The translations under genes and the position numbers were made by a program. Positions 1-6,231 of a stretch of DNA of 6,684 nt are shown here, piece by piece. The DNA is from JBKPRX01 sp046734795 (GTDB lineage: Bacteria; Actinomycetota; Thermoleophilia; Gaiellales; Gaiellaceae). The stretch's first letter is position 1. Every line of letters starts with the position of its first letter. The stretch is taken from positions 1 through 6,684 of the forward strand of contig JBKPRX010000046.1 of assembly GCA_046734795.1 (NCBI GenBank), in the 5' to 3' direction. The notes under the pieces are model-generated. The model was not told the origin of the DNA. It made no database searches and saw nothing but the letters and a program-made list of their open reading frames with translations.

Positions 1-335
1 TAGTCGCGCACGGTCATCACGTAGTCGAGCCCGTAGACGCCGACCCGCTTCCCGCGCAGGCGTTCGGCGAGCCACTCGCCCGGCCGGTCGACGAAGACCT
101 GCTCCTCGATCCAGGTGTCGCCGTGCGTGCCGACGTAACGCGCCTCCGAGGGGAAAACGATCGTCGGCTCCCCTTCGAGCGGCAGGAGGACGTACGCGTA
201 GCGGTGCACGATCGTGAAGCCGCTCATGTACGTGACCGCGCCCTCGAAGCCGGAGTACTCGGAGCCGCAGACGAGGGCCGCGTCGAGGCCGTCGCGCGCG
301 AGTGCCTCGCGTACGTTCGCATAGCGCCGGGTCAT
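1..335 (-). CDS. M24-family (Xaa-Pro peptidase/creatinase-like) protein, N-terminal part, cut by the window edge
   Basis: Only the first 111 codons are visible and the frame stays open to the left edge. The protein begins MTRRYANVREALARDGLDAA and continues with an LVCGSEYSGFEGAVTYMSGF stretch, a strand-rich segment (YAYVLLPLEGEPTIVFPSEARY, residues 47-67) and RLRGKRVGVYGLDYV near residue 92. This is the layout of the creatinase/prolidase N-terminal domain that precedes the M24 'pita-bread' metallopeptidase domain. The metal ligands and catalytic residues lie outside the window, so peptidase activity cannot be judged; M24 also includes non-peptidases such as creatinase and the DMSP lyase DddP. 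The ATG at 335-333 overlaps the TGA of the upstream reductase (ATGA), implying translational coupling. An in-frame GTG at 344 lies 4 bases after a GGAGG and is an alternative start. Family call is good; substrate is unknown. Confidence 0.8.
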   Translation of the reverse strand, partial: MTRRYANVREALARDGLDAALVCGSEYSGFEGAVTYMSGFTIVHRYAYVLLPLEGEPTIVFPSEARYVGTHGDTWIEEQVFVDRPGEWLAERLRGKRVGVYGLDYVMTVRD

Positions 336-1252
336 CTCGTCCACGACGCCTCCAAGCCTTTCACGAGCGCCCAGATCGCCTCGTTGAGAGGCGTCCGCAC
401 GCCGTGCTCGCCGCCGAAGCGCGCGATGCCGCCGTTCAGGTAGTCGATCTCGGTCGGGCGCCGCGCCTCGACGTCCTGGAGCATCGACGCCTTGTGGTCG
501 TAGGCCACGTCCTTCCGCGCCGCGTGGTCGATGAGACGCTCCGGATCTTCGTCGAGCTGGATGCCCTGCGCGGCGGCGACGGCCTTGCCCTCGTCGACGA
601 GCTTCGTCACGAGCGCGCGCAGGTCGCGCCGCTCGCAAACGCGGCCGTGCGTGAGGCCGGTGAGCGCGCCGAGCGGGTTGGTGGCGGCGTTGAAGATGAG
701 CTTGCGCCACTGCGGTCCGCGCGCATCGGGGACGGCTTGCGTCGGCATCCCTGCGCGGGTGCACGCGTCGGCGAGGCTCTCGATCGCATCTTGTTGCGCA
801 GGCTGCGGCTCGAACGGCCCGAAGGTCGTGTCGCCCTTCACGTCCCAGTGCACGTGACCCGGCTCAATGACGCGCCCGGCGGGAAACGTCGTGCCGCGGA
901 TCACGCGCTCGACGTGCTCGGCGATCGCCTCCTCGTTGCCGATGCCGTTCTGCACAGAGGCGACGGCGCCGCCGGCGAACGCGTCCGCGGTCGCGGCGAC
1001 GGCCGCCGACGTGTGCATCGACTTGGTGGCGACGATGCCGAAATCGCAGGCCGGCAACTCGCCCGCGCTCGTCGTGGCGCGGACGCGTCCGACGAGTTCG
1101 CCGGCACCGGAGATCCTGAGCCCGTGTTCGTTGATCGCGTGGACGTGCTCCTCCGCGAGGTCGTACGCCCAGACCTCGACGTCGTCGAGTTGAGCCAGAC
1201 CCGCTGCGAAGAGCGAGCCGACGGCGCCGCACCCGACGACGCAGACCCTCAC
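332..1252 (-). CDS. Ketopantoate reductase family protein (ApbA/PanE-like), paralogue 1
   Basis: This encodes a 306-residue cytoplasmic NAD(P)H-dependent reductase of the 2-dehydropantoate 2-reductase family, usual family length about 300. The Rossmann motif GCGAVG is at residues 7-12. Residues matching the known E. coli PanE active site by position in motif are K77 (VATKS), N102 (QNGIG), K184, N188 and N192 (KLIFNAATNPLGALTG), S256 (KASMLQD) and E268 (RRPTEIDYLNGG), so it looks catalytically intact. The frame could start at a GTG at 1273, but the GTG at 1252 is chosen because GGGGGAG at 1267-1261 sits 8 bases before it and the protein then starts right at the first Rossmann strand. Its stop overlaps the M24 start by 4 bases. 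Upstream are a 97-base gap and a second paralogue of identical length. With no panB or panC nearby, the substrate may be another 2-keto acid rather than ketopantoate; that part is inference. Confidence 0.9.
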   Translation of the reverse strand: MRVCVVGCGAVGSLFAAGLAQLDDVEVWAYDLAEEHVHAINEHGLRISGAGELVGRVRATTSAGELPACDFGIVATKSMHTSAAVAATADAFAGGAVASVQNGIGNEEAIAEHVERVIRGTTFPAGRVIEPGHVHWDVKGDTTFGPFEPQPAQQDAIESLADACTRAGMPTQAVPDARGPQWRKLIFNAATNPLGALTGLTHGRVCERRDLRALVTKLVDEGKAVAAAQGIQLDEDPERLIDHAARKDVAYDHKASMLQDVEARRPTEIDYLNGGIARFGGEHGVRTPLNEAIWALVKGLEASWTR

Positions 1253-1260
1253 GGCAGCGT

Positions 1261-1267
1261 CTCCCCC
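1261..1267 (-). promoter_or_regulatory. Shine-Dalgarno site deciding the start of reductase paralogue 1
   Basis: On the minus strand the sequence reads GGGGGAG, followed by 8 bases and then GTG at 1252-1250. It supports the internal GTG over the upstream in-frame GTG at 1273. It is the only clear ribosome binding site at a junction inside the leftward row, as expected because this is the only gene there not coupled by overlap to its predecessor. Confidence 0.7.
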
Positions 1268-1268
1268 A

Positions 1269-1323
1269 GACACGACCGGGGTCTGACCCCGGACAAGTCC
1301 GGACCGGACGTGATAGCCGTGTC
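1269..1323. repeat. Nested palindromic intergenic element (REP-like)
   Basis: This is a compact set of inverted repeats in the 97-base gap between the two reductase paralogues. An outer pair GACACG (1269-1274) and CGTGTC (1318-1323) encloses three overlapping palindromes: CCGGGGTC-T-GACCCCGG (1276-1292, perfect 8-base arms), CCGGAC-AA-GTCCGG (1289-1302) and GTCCGG-A-CCGGAC (1297-1309). The GGGGTCTGACCCC core resembles a short palindrome that I recall as recurring between genes in many actinobacterial and environmental genomes, which suggests a dispersed repeat; copy number cannot be checked here. In the leftward mRNA the main hairpin ends 8 bases before the Shine-Dalgarno of paralogue 1, so it could modulate translation or mRNA stability. 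No U-tract follows, so a factor-independent terminator is unlikely. Confidence 0.7.
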
Positions 1324-1349
1324 AGGAGAGTGACAGTCCATCCACAGCC

Positions 1350-2270
1350 TCATGAATAGGCGCTTTCCTTGCCACGGACGAGCCCGTACACGGCCTCGTG
1401 GAACGGGACTGCAACGGACGCGCGGCGAGCCTCGCGGACGAGCGCGCCGTTGATCAGCTCCACCTCGGTCGGCCGCCTCGCCTGGACGTCCTCGAGCATC
1501 GAAGGGAAGTGCGCATGGCCCCGCTGAGTGGCGAGCACGTTCATTTCCCACGGATCGTCGTGCAAGTCGATCGCGGCTGCACGCGCAACCGCCTTGCCCT
1601 CGTCGACGAGCGCGTGCACGAGCCGCCCGAGCGACCATGGCTCGTCCTCCTGCGCGAAGTGGGCGTCGTGCGGCAGCCCGGTCAGCGCCGCGACGCCGTT
1701 GACCGTCGCGTTGAAGATGAGCTTCGACCATTGCGCCGGCCGCAGGTCGCGGAGCACCTCGACCTTGAGCCCGGAGCGCGCGATCAGCTCGCCGGCCTCC
1801 TGCACCGCCTCGAACGGCGTTCCCTCGTACGGCCCCAACCACGTCTCCGTGTCGAGGATGTACTCGACGTTCGTGTCCGAGTGCTTCGTCCCCGAGATGA
1901 AGGTCACGGACGAGATCAGCGGCCACTCGCCGAACCGCCGCATGACATCCTCGGCGCCGAGCCCGTTCAATACCGGCATCACGAATGCGCGCGGCCAGTG
2001 ACCCGCGAGCGACGACGCAACAGCCTCCAGCCCGTGGGCCTTCGTCGCGACGATGACGAGATCCGGATCCGGCAGCGCCTCCGCGGACACGGCGGCCGTC
2101 ACCCGAGCCGTCAGCTCGGCCTTGCCGCTGATCCGCAGGCCCTCCGCGTTCAGCGCCCGCGCGTGCTCCTCGCGCCGGCAGAGCACGGAGACCTCTGCGA
2201 CCGAAGCCAGATGCCCCGCGATCAACGACCCGATGACGCCCGCGCCGGCGACGCAGACGCGTTCGATCAT
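1350..2270 (-). CDS. Ketopantoate reductase family protein (ApbA/PanE-like), paralogue 2
   Basis: This 306-residue protein belongs to the 2-dehydropantoate 2-reductase family. It starts MIERVCVAGAGVIGSLIAG with the nucleotide-binding motif GAGVIG at residues 9-14. Residues matching the E. coli PanE catalytic set are K77 (VATKAHG), N102 (LNGLG), K183, N187 and N191 (KLIFNATVNGVAALTG), S257 (PSMLEDV) and E269 (RRPTEVELINGA). It differs from paralogue 1 at the QNG motif, which is LNG here. The ATG at 2270-2268 overlaps the TGA of the carboxypeptidase (ATGA), and the frame upstream of it belongs to a different gene's shadow. A weak AGGGGA lies about 13 bases before the ATG, so translation probably relies on coupling. 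Paralogy with the next gene is plain: same length, same motif order, and short stretches of identical DNA. Whether it reduces ketopantoate or another 2-keto acid is unknown. Confidence 0.9.
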   Translation of the reverse strand: MIERVCVAGAGVIGSLIAGHLASVAEVSVLCRREEHARALNAEGLRISGKAELTARVTAAVSAEALPDPDLVIVATKAHGLEAVASSLAGHWPRAFVMPVLNGLGAEDVMRRFGEWPLISSVTFISGTKHSDTNVEYILDTETWLGPYEGTPFEAVQEAGELIARSGLKVEVLRDLRPAQWSKLIFNATVNGVAALTGLPHDAHFAQEDEPWSLGRLVHALVDEGKAVARAAAIDLHDDPWEMNVLATQRGHAHFPSMLEDVQARRPTEVELINGALVREARRASVAVPFHEAVYGLVRGKESAYS

Positions 2271-3751
2271 ACGACTGCGAGCTTCCCCTGCAAGTAGGCG
2301 AGATAGGGCTCGGGGTCGATCGGCCCGCCCACGGCGCGCTCGAGCGTCTCGACGGGCGTGAACTTCCGCCCGTGCCGGTGCACGTTCTCGCGCAGCCATT
2401 CGCGAATCTCGCCGAACTCGCCGCGTGCGATCTGACCGTCCACGTCGTCGACGTCCTCGCGCAGCTTCTCCCAGATCTGCACGCTGATCACGTTGCCGAG
2501 CGAGTACGTCGGGAAGTAGCCGAACCCGCCGCGCGACCAATGCACATCCTGCAGCACGCCGACGGCGTCGTTCGGAACCTCGATCCCGAGGTACTGCGCC
2601 ATCGCATCGTTCCAGCGATCCGGGAGCTCGCGCAGGTCGAGGCCGTCCATGATCTGCTGCTCGAGCTCGAAGCGCAGGATGATGTGCAGGTTGTACGACG
2701 CTTCGTCCGCCTCGATGCGAATCAGCCCGCGGCGCACGTCGTTGATCGAGCGGAACCACGTCTCCTCGTCAACGGACGCGAGCTGCGACGGGAACGTCTC
2801 CTGCAGACGCGGGTAGAACCAGCTCCAGAACGGCCGCGAGCGCCCGACGAGGTTCTCCCACAGTCGCGACTGCGACTCGTGCAGACCGAGCGAAACGCCG
2901 CGCGCCAGCAGCGTCCGCTCGAGCGCGGGATCGACGCCGGCCTCGTACAGCCCGTGGCCGCACTCGTGCATCGTCGCGAACAGCCCGTCGAGCGAGTCCT
3001 CCGGCTCGCGCGTCGTGATGCGGATGTCCTGCGTCGCGACCGATTGCGCGAAGGGGTGCGGCGCCGTGTCGAGCCTCCAGGCGGTTTCGTCGAAGCCGAA
3101 GCGCTTCACGATCTCGAGCGACAGCCGGCGCTGGATCTCCGCCGGGAACGTGCCTTGCACCTGCGGCGTGGCAGCGGGCGCAGCGGCATCGACGAGTGGG
3201 ATCAGCACTTCCTTCAAACGGTCGAAGATTGCGCGGACCTCGGCAGCCTTCATCCCGCGCTCGTAGTCGTCGAGCAGCGTGTCGTACAGCTCGTCGCCGG
3301 GCGGGTAGCACTCGACGTAGCGGTGCTTGAGCTCGACGAGCTGCTCGAGCCACGGGCGAAAGCTCTCGTAGTCGGACTTCGCGCGCGCCTCGACCCAGAC
3401 GCCGAAGGACTGCGCGCCGACTCGGGTGATCTCCGCCGACAGCTCGGGCGGCACGCGAGCCGCGTTCTCGTAGTCCAGGCGCGCGACGCGGATCAGGCTC
3501 GCGTCGAGCGACTCGTGGTCGAGGCTCTCCTCGTACGACCGTAGCTCTTCGAGCAGCGAACCGATCGCGTCGGAGATGAAGAGCTCGTGCGCAAGCTTGC
3601 CGAGCGTGGCGAGCTGATACGAGCGGGCCTCGCCGCCGCGCGACGGCATGAGCACCTGCTGGTCCCAGCCGAGCAGCGACGCCGACTTGACGATGTCGTG
3701 AATCTCGCCGAGCTTCGTCCTCAGCGTCTCGTAAGCCCTGGGCGCGCTCAC
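2267..3751 (-). CDS. M32 family metallocarboxypeptidase (carboxypeptidase Taq-like)
   Basis: This 494-residue cytoplasmic zinc carboxypeptidase, which removes C-terminal residues from peptides, matches the usual M32 length of about 500. The zinc-binding HECGH is at residues 262-266 and the third ligand is E292 in HESQSRLWEN. The 26-residue spacing from the second His to that Glu is the same as I recall for the Pyrococcus furiosus enzyme. Other M32 hallmarks are HPF (232-234), DIRITTR (242-248), GRSRPFW (303-309), IRIEADEASYNLH (344-356) and QDVHWSRGGFGYFPTYSLGN (401-420). There is no signal peptide. The GTG at 3751-3749 is chosen because it overlaps the TGA of the oxidoreductase gene (GTGA) and gives a normal-length enzyme. 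The frame is open for about 1 kb further upstream but only as an arginine-rich shadow. No Shine-Dalgarno is evident, so expression should depend on the upstream gene. Its 3' end overlaps paralogue 2 by 4 bases. Confidence 0.95.
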   Translation of the reverse strand: MSAPRAYETLRTKLGEIHDIVKSASLLGWDQQVLMPSRGGEARSYQLATLGKLAHELFISDAIGSLLEELRSYEESLDHESLDASLIRVARLDYENAARVPPELSAEITRVGAQSFGVWVEARAKSDYESFRPWLEQLVELKHRYVECYPPGDELYDTLLDDYERGMKAAEVRAIFDRLKEVLIPLVDAAAPAATPQVQGTFPAEIQRRLSLEIVKRFGFDETAWRLDTAPHPFAQSVATQDIRITTREPEDSLDGLFATMHECGHGLYEAGVDPALERTLLARGVSLGLHESQSRLWENLVGRSRPFWSWFYPRLQETFPSQLASVDEETWFRSINDVRRGLIRIEADEASYNLHIILRFELEQQIMDGLDLRELPDRWNDAMAQYLGIEVPNDAVGVLQDVHWSRGGFGYFPTYSLGNVISVQIWEKLREDVDDVDGQIARGEFGEIREWLRENVHRHGRKFTPVETLERAVGGPIDPEPYLAYLQGKLAVV

Positions 3752-5346
3752 TTCGGGGATCGTATTGATTTCGCCACGATCGACATCCGCTCGACGAGTG
3801 TCGGCCGCAGCAGCTCCTTCGCAACGAGCGTGCCCGACCCGGCGCCGAGCCCCGGCCCTGGATGCGTGCTCGCGCCGATGTGCCAGAGACCGTCGACCGT
3901 CGTGCGGTGGCCGGGCAGCCCCGGCCGCGGACGCCAGACGAGGTTCTGGTCGAGCGCGCACGAGCCCGAGTAGATGTCGCCACCCGGCATGTTCGGGTTC
4001 GCCGCCTCGATGTCCGCCGGCGAGAGCACGACGCGTCGCAGGATCGACGACTCGAAGTTCGATGCGTGCGCCGCGATGCGCGCCTCGATTCGGTCCGCGT
4101 AGCGCTCGCGCAGCTCCTCTGTCCAGGTGCCGTCGCCGGTCGCGAGTTCGCCGGCCGCGTCGCCTTTCGGCCGCGACGGCACCTCCTGGAGCTGCACCCA
4201 GAGGATCCACCGGCCTTCGGGCGCGCGTGAAGGATCGACCGCTATCGGCTGGCCGACGACAAGCGTCGCCTCGGCCGGGAGCAGCGCGCGATCCGCTTCG
4301 TTGACGGCGCGCGACACGCCGTCGAGACCCGACGTGAGGTGGACGATCGCCGTGCCGCCAAGTCGGTCGTCGCCGTTCCAGCGCGGCGGTTCCGAGAGCG
4401 CGTAGTGGATCTGCATCTCGCCGCGACCGAACCGGAAGCGTCGCGCGTCCGGGACATCGGCGCCAAGCAGATCGCCGTAGAGCTGTTGCGGCGTCACGTT
4501 CGCGAGGACTGCGCGTTCGGCCTCGATCTCCTCTCCGTCCGCCGTCCGCACGCCTGTCGCGCGATCGCTCGCGACGAGGACGCGCTCGACGCGACGCTCC
4601 GTCTCGAGCGCGCCGCCGGCGTCGCGGACGATCCCGGCCAGCGCCTCGACGAGCTTGACGCCGCCGCCGCGAGGCACGGGCATCCCGCCCAGCTCGACCG
4701 CGACGCCGATCACCTGCGCCATGAACCCGGACGATGCCGCGTCCGGGCCGAGGCCGGTATGCAGCACCCACGGCGCCAGCAGTCCGTGCACATGCTCGTC
4801 TTCGAACGTCTCAGTCAGCCAGTCGCGCGCACTGGCGAGCACGCTGCCGGTGAACTCGACGAGCCCGCGGCGCCCGAGCCGGCGCAGAGCCTTCAGGCCG
4901 AGCGCGGCGCCGTCGCGCGACCACAGCTCGGTCGAGAGGACGCCGAACGCGAGATCGGCATTCGGCATGAACCCGGCGATGGTGCGCTCCCACGCCGGCC
5001 CGAGCGCGGCGACGTTCTGTTCGTGCGACGTCGTCAGGAAGGCGCTCTCGCCGTCCGGAAAGAGCGTCGCCGTCGGCAGCTCGGTGTTCAGGTACTCGAG
5101 CCCGCGCGCCTCGAGGTCGTCCTTCAGCTCGGCGTACGCGGCCGAGCCGGTGAAGAGCGGATGCCACGACGCGAGCACCTCGTGCACGAAGCCGGCCTCG
5201 GTGATCTCCGCGGTGCGTATCGCGCCGCCGAGCCAGTCGTTCCCCTCGAGCACGCACACGCTCCACCCCGCCTTCGCGAGCAGCGCCCCCGCGACGAGCG
5301 AGTTGATCCCGCTGCCGATCGCGACCGCGTCGTAACGCCGGTTCAC
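3748..5346 (-). CDS. FAD-dependent oxidoreductase, phytoene dehydrogenase-like (COG1233 type)
   Basis: This 532-residue flavoprotein has an N-terminal dinucleotide-binding motif at residues 10-41: IGSGINSLVAGALLAKAGW, then VCVLEG with E34 as the expected ribose-binding acid, then the GG doublet at 40-41. The C-terminal FAD-closing segment GLWHIGASTHPGPGLGAGSG lies at about 486-505. This pairing is typical of the phytoene desaturase/amine oxidase superfamily and especially of the non-carotenoid PYROXD2-like branch. No carotenoid gene is nearby, so phytoene is an unlikely substrate; oxidation of an amine, alcohol or C-C bond in the locus's unknown substrate is more plausible but is inference. 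The start is GTG at 5346-5344, overlapping the TGA of the TIM barrel gene (GTGA), and it places the Rossmann fold right at the N-terminus. The stop overlaps the carboxypeptidase GTG by 4 bases. No signal peptide or membrane segment is seen. Confidence 0.88.
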   Translation of the reverse strand: MNRRYDAVAIGSGINSLVAGALLAKAGWSVCVLEGNDWLGGAIRTAEITEAGFVHEVLASWHPLFTGSAAYAELKDDLEARGLEYLNTELPTATLFPDGESAFLTTSHEQNVAALGPAWERTIAGFMPNADLAFGVLSTELWSRDGAALGLKALRRLGRRGLVEFTGSVLASARDWLTETFEDEHVHGLLAPWVLHTGLGPDAASSGFMAQVIGVAVELGGMPVPRGGGVKLVEALAGIVRDAGGALETERRVERVLVASDRATGVRTADGEEIEAERAVLANVTPQQLYGDLLGADVPDARRFRFGRGEMQIHYALSEPPRWNGDDRLGGTAIVHLTSGLDGVSRAVNEADRALLPAEATLVVGQPIAVDPSRAPEGRWILWVQLQEVPSRPKGDAAGELATGDGTWTEELRERYADRIEARIAAHASNFESSILRRVVLSPADIEAANPNMPGGDIYSGSCALDQNLVWRPRPGLPGHRTTVDGLWHIGASTHPGPGLGAGSGTLVAKELLRPTLVERMSIVAKSIRSPK

Positions 5347-6143
5347 GCCTGCAGCGCCACGCGTTCGACGCTCTCGCGAGCGCGGCGCGCGAGCACCGCC
5401 GCGTCGACGTCCCAGAGCGAATCCGGGAACGAGTCGCCGAAGGCGCCGTTGTCGGAGAAGATCTCCACGTCGTACCAGCCGTCGTAGCCTGACGCCTCGA
5501 GCGCGCGGAACGCCGCGGCGAGATCGAGGACGCCGTCGCCCGGAAGGACGCGGTCGAAGTGGCCGCGCGTCGGCTCGCGCCGGTCCGACACGTGCACGCC
5601 GATGATCCGGTCGACGTGCGCAGCGAACGCGGCCGGATCGGAGACGTGCCAGAGGTCGAGCATGATCCCGACGGGCTCCGAGCCGATCAGCTCGAGCGCA
5701 TCCGGGATGGACTGCACGAACGAGAACACCTCGGCCTGCGAGGCATGCACGGGCTCGAGCGCGACGCGAACGCCGGCCTCCTGCCCGGCGGCGGCCACGG
5801 CGCGGATGCCCTCGCGAACGACGTCACGCGCTTCGCCCGGCCCCGTCAGGAACACGACGCAGACGGGGTCCAGCTCCGCGAGCCGTCGCACGCTCGCGCA
5901 AAGCGCCTCGATTCGCCGCCCGGGGTCGGCCGGTCCCTCCATGAGCGGCAGCGGGAGGATCGACGGCACCGAAGGGATGCAATGCGTCGCGCGCAACCCG
6001 CTCTCCCGCAGTCGCTCCGCCGAGCGGTCGCCGACCTTGAACTCACAGACTCCGATGCCTTCGACGCCCGCCGCACGGTAGGCCGCGAGATCCTCCTCGA
6101 AGGTCGCGGACAGCGTCGTGAACTCGCAAATCGACAGGCGCAT
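5343..6143 (-). CDS. Sugar phosphate isomerase/epimerase family TIM barrel protein
   Basis: This 266-residue protein has the xylose-isomerase-like TIM barrel (AP endonuclease 2) fold used by isomerases, epimerases and inosose dehydratases, usual length 260-300. The barrel strands carry the expected metal ligands: E130 in VALEPVHAS, D163 and H166 in GIMLDLWHVSD, H184 in GVHVSDRR and E227 in WYDVEIFSDN. The segment HFDRVLPGDGVLDLAAAFRALEASGYDGWYDVEI (195-228) is the typical C-terminal signature. It is the promoter-proximal gene of the leftward row, and its TGA overlaps the GTG of the flavoprotein gene. The ATG at 6143 has no proper Shine-Dalgarno (only AGG directly abutting it), and a TANNNT hexamer lies 6 bases upstream, so the message may be leaderless. 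The substrate cannot be assigned; a hydroxypyruvate isomerase, inosose dehydratase or 3-ketosugar epimerase role are all possible. Confidence 0.88.
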   Translation of the reverse strand: MRLSICEFTTLSATFEEDLAAYRAAGVEGIGVCEFKVGDRSAERLRESGLRATHCIPSVPSILPLPLMEGPADPGRRIEALCASVRRLAELDPVCVVFLTGPGEARDVVREGIRAVAAAGQEAGVRVALEPVHASQAEVFSFVQSIPDALELIGSEPVGIMLDLWHVSDPAAFAAHVDRIIGVHVSDRREPTRGHFDRVLPGDGVLDLAAAFRALEASGYDGWYDVEIFSDNGAFGDSFPDSLWDVDAAVLARRARESVERVALQA

Positions 6144-6149
6144 CCTGCG

Positions 6150-6155
6150 AGGCTA
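6150..6155 (-). promoter_or_regulatory. Candidate -10 element for the leftward operon (leaderless transcript)
   Basis: Minus-strand TAGCCT fits the TANNNT pattern seen at actinobacterial leaderless promoters and ends 6 bases before the ATG at 6143, which would put the transcription start at or next to the A of the start codon. No convincing -35 hexamer is found at 17-18 bases, so this is a tentative call. Confidence 0.35.
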
Positions 6156-6161
6156 AACCGA

Positions 6162-6169
6162 CAACGTTG
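6162..6169. promoter_or_regulatory. CAACGTTG palindrome, possible operator in the divergent promoter region
   Basis: A perfect 8-base palindrome with a central CG lies in the 88-base divergent intergenic region, inside an imperfect GACAACGTTGAAC. It resembles the AACGTT-centred operators of LacI/GalR-family regulators in actinobacteria. It overlaps the proposed -35 of the plus-strand gene and lies just upstream of the proposed leftward -10, so a bound repressor could control both. An 8-base palindrome can arise by chance and no regulator gene is in the window. Confidence 0.35.
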
Positions 6170-6196
6170 AACGCGCCTACTAACGAAGCGTAAGGT
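6167..6196 (+). promoter_or_regulatory. Candidate promoter for the substrate-binding protein gene
   Basis: TTGAAC at 6167-6172 (4 of 6 to TTGACA) and TAAGGT at 6191-6196 (TANNNT pattern) are separated by 18 bases. This predicts a transcript start near 6203 and a 5' leader of about 30 bases that contains the ribosome binding site. Confidence 0.45.
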
Positions 6197-6217
6197 CACT
6201 TCGGCGGACACCTTTTC

Positions 6218-6225
6218 GAGGAGGG
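6218..6225 (+). promoter_or_regulatory. Strong Shine-Dalgarno site of the substrate-binding protein gene
   Basis: GAGGAGGG contains a full AGGAGG (6219-6224) placed 7 bases before the ATG at 6232. It is the strongest ribosome binding site in the window, fitting a highly expressed receptor, and it fixes the start codon. Confidence 0.85.
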
Positions 6226-6231
6226 CAAAAG

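Noticed and set aside
1276..1292. CCGGGGTC/GACCCCGG hairpin as a factor-independent terminator
   Set aside because: There is no T-run on either strand after the stem, and it lies just before the Shine-Dalgarno of the next same-strand gene.
302..1333. Long plus-strand open frame (343 residues) opposite reductase paralogue 1
   Set aside because: It is Arg/Ala/Val/Asp-rich with no recognisable motif and lies antisense to a clear enzyme with full catalytic residues. Such frames are expected opposite high-GC genes.
1310..1336. Possible internal minus-strand promoter (CTGTCA, 15 bases, TATCAC) before reductase paralogue 1
   Set aside because: Both hexamers are weak and the spacing is short. It is not strong enough to list as a feature.
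2271..2759. N-terminal extension of the second reductase frame up to 2759
   Set aside because: It overlaps the M32 coding region out of frame with Arg-rich sequence. The Rossmann fold starts directly after the ATG at 2270.
2372..3544. Plus-strand open frame of 390 residues opposite the M32 gene
   Set aside because: Its composition mirrors the antisense of M32 codons and no domain is visible. The minus strand carries HECGH and other M32 motifs.
3752..4771. N-terminal extension of the M32 frame up to 4771
   Set aside because: The extra residues are low-complexity Arg/Ala/Gly sequence overlapping the flavoprotein coding region. M32 enzymes are about 500 residues, and the GTG at 3751 gives 494.
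4339..5487. Plus-strand open frame of 382 residues opposite the flavoprotein gene
   Set aside because: It is an Arg-rich shadow that also crosses the junction with the TIM barrel gene. No motif or ribosome binding site supports it.
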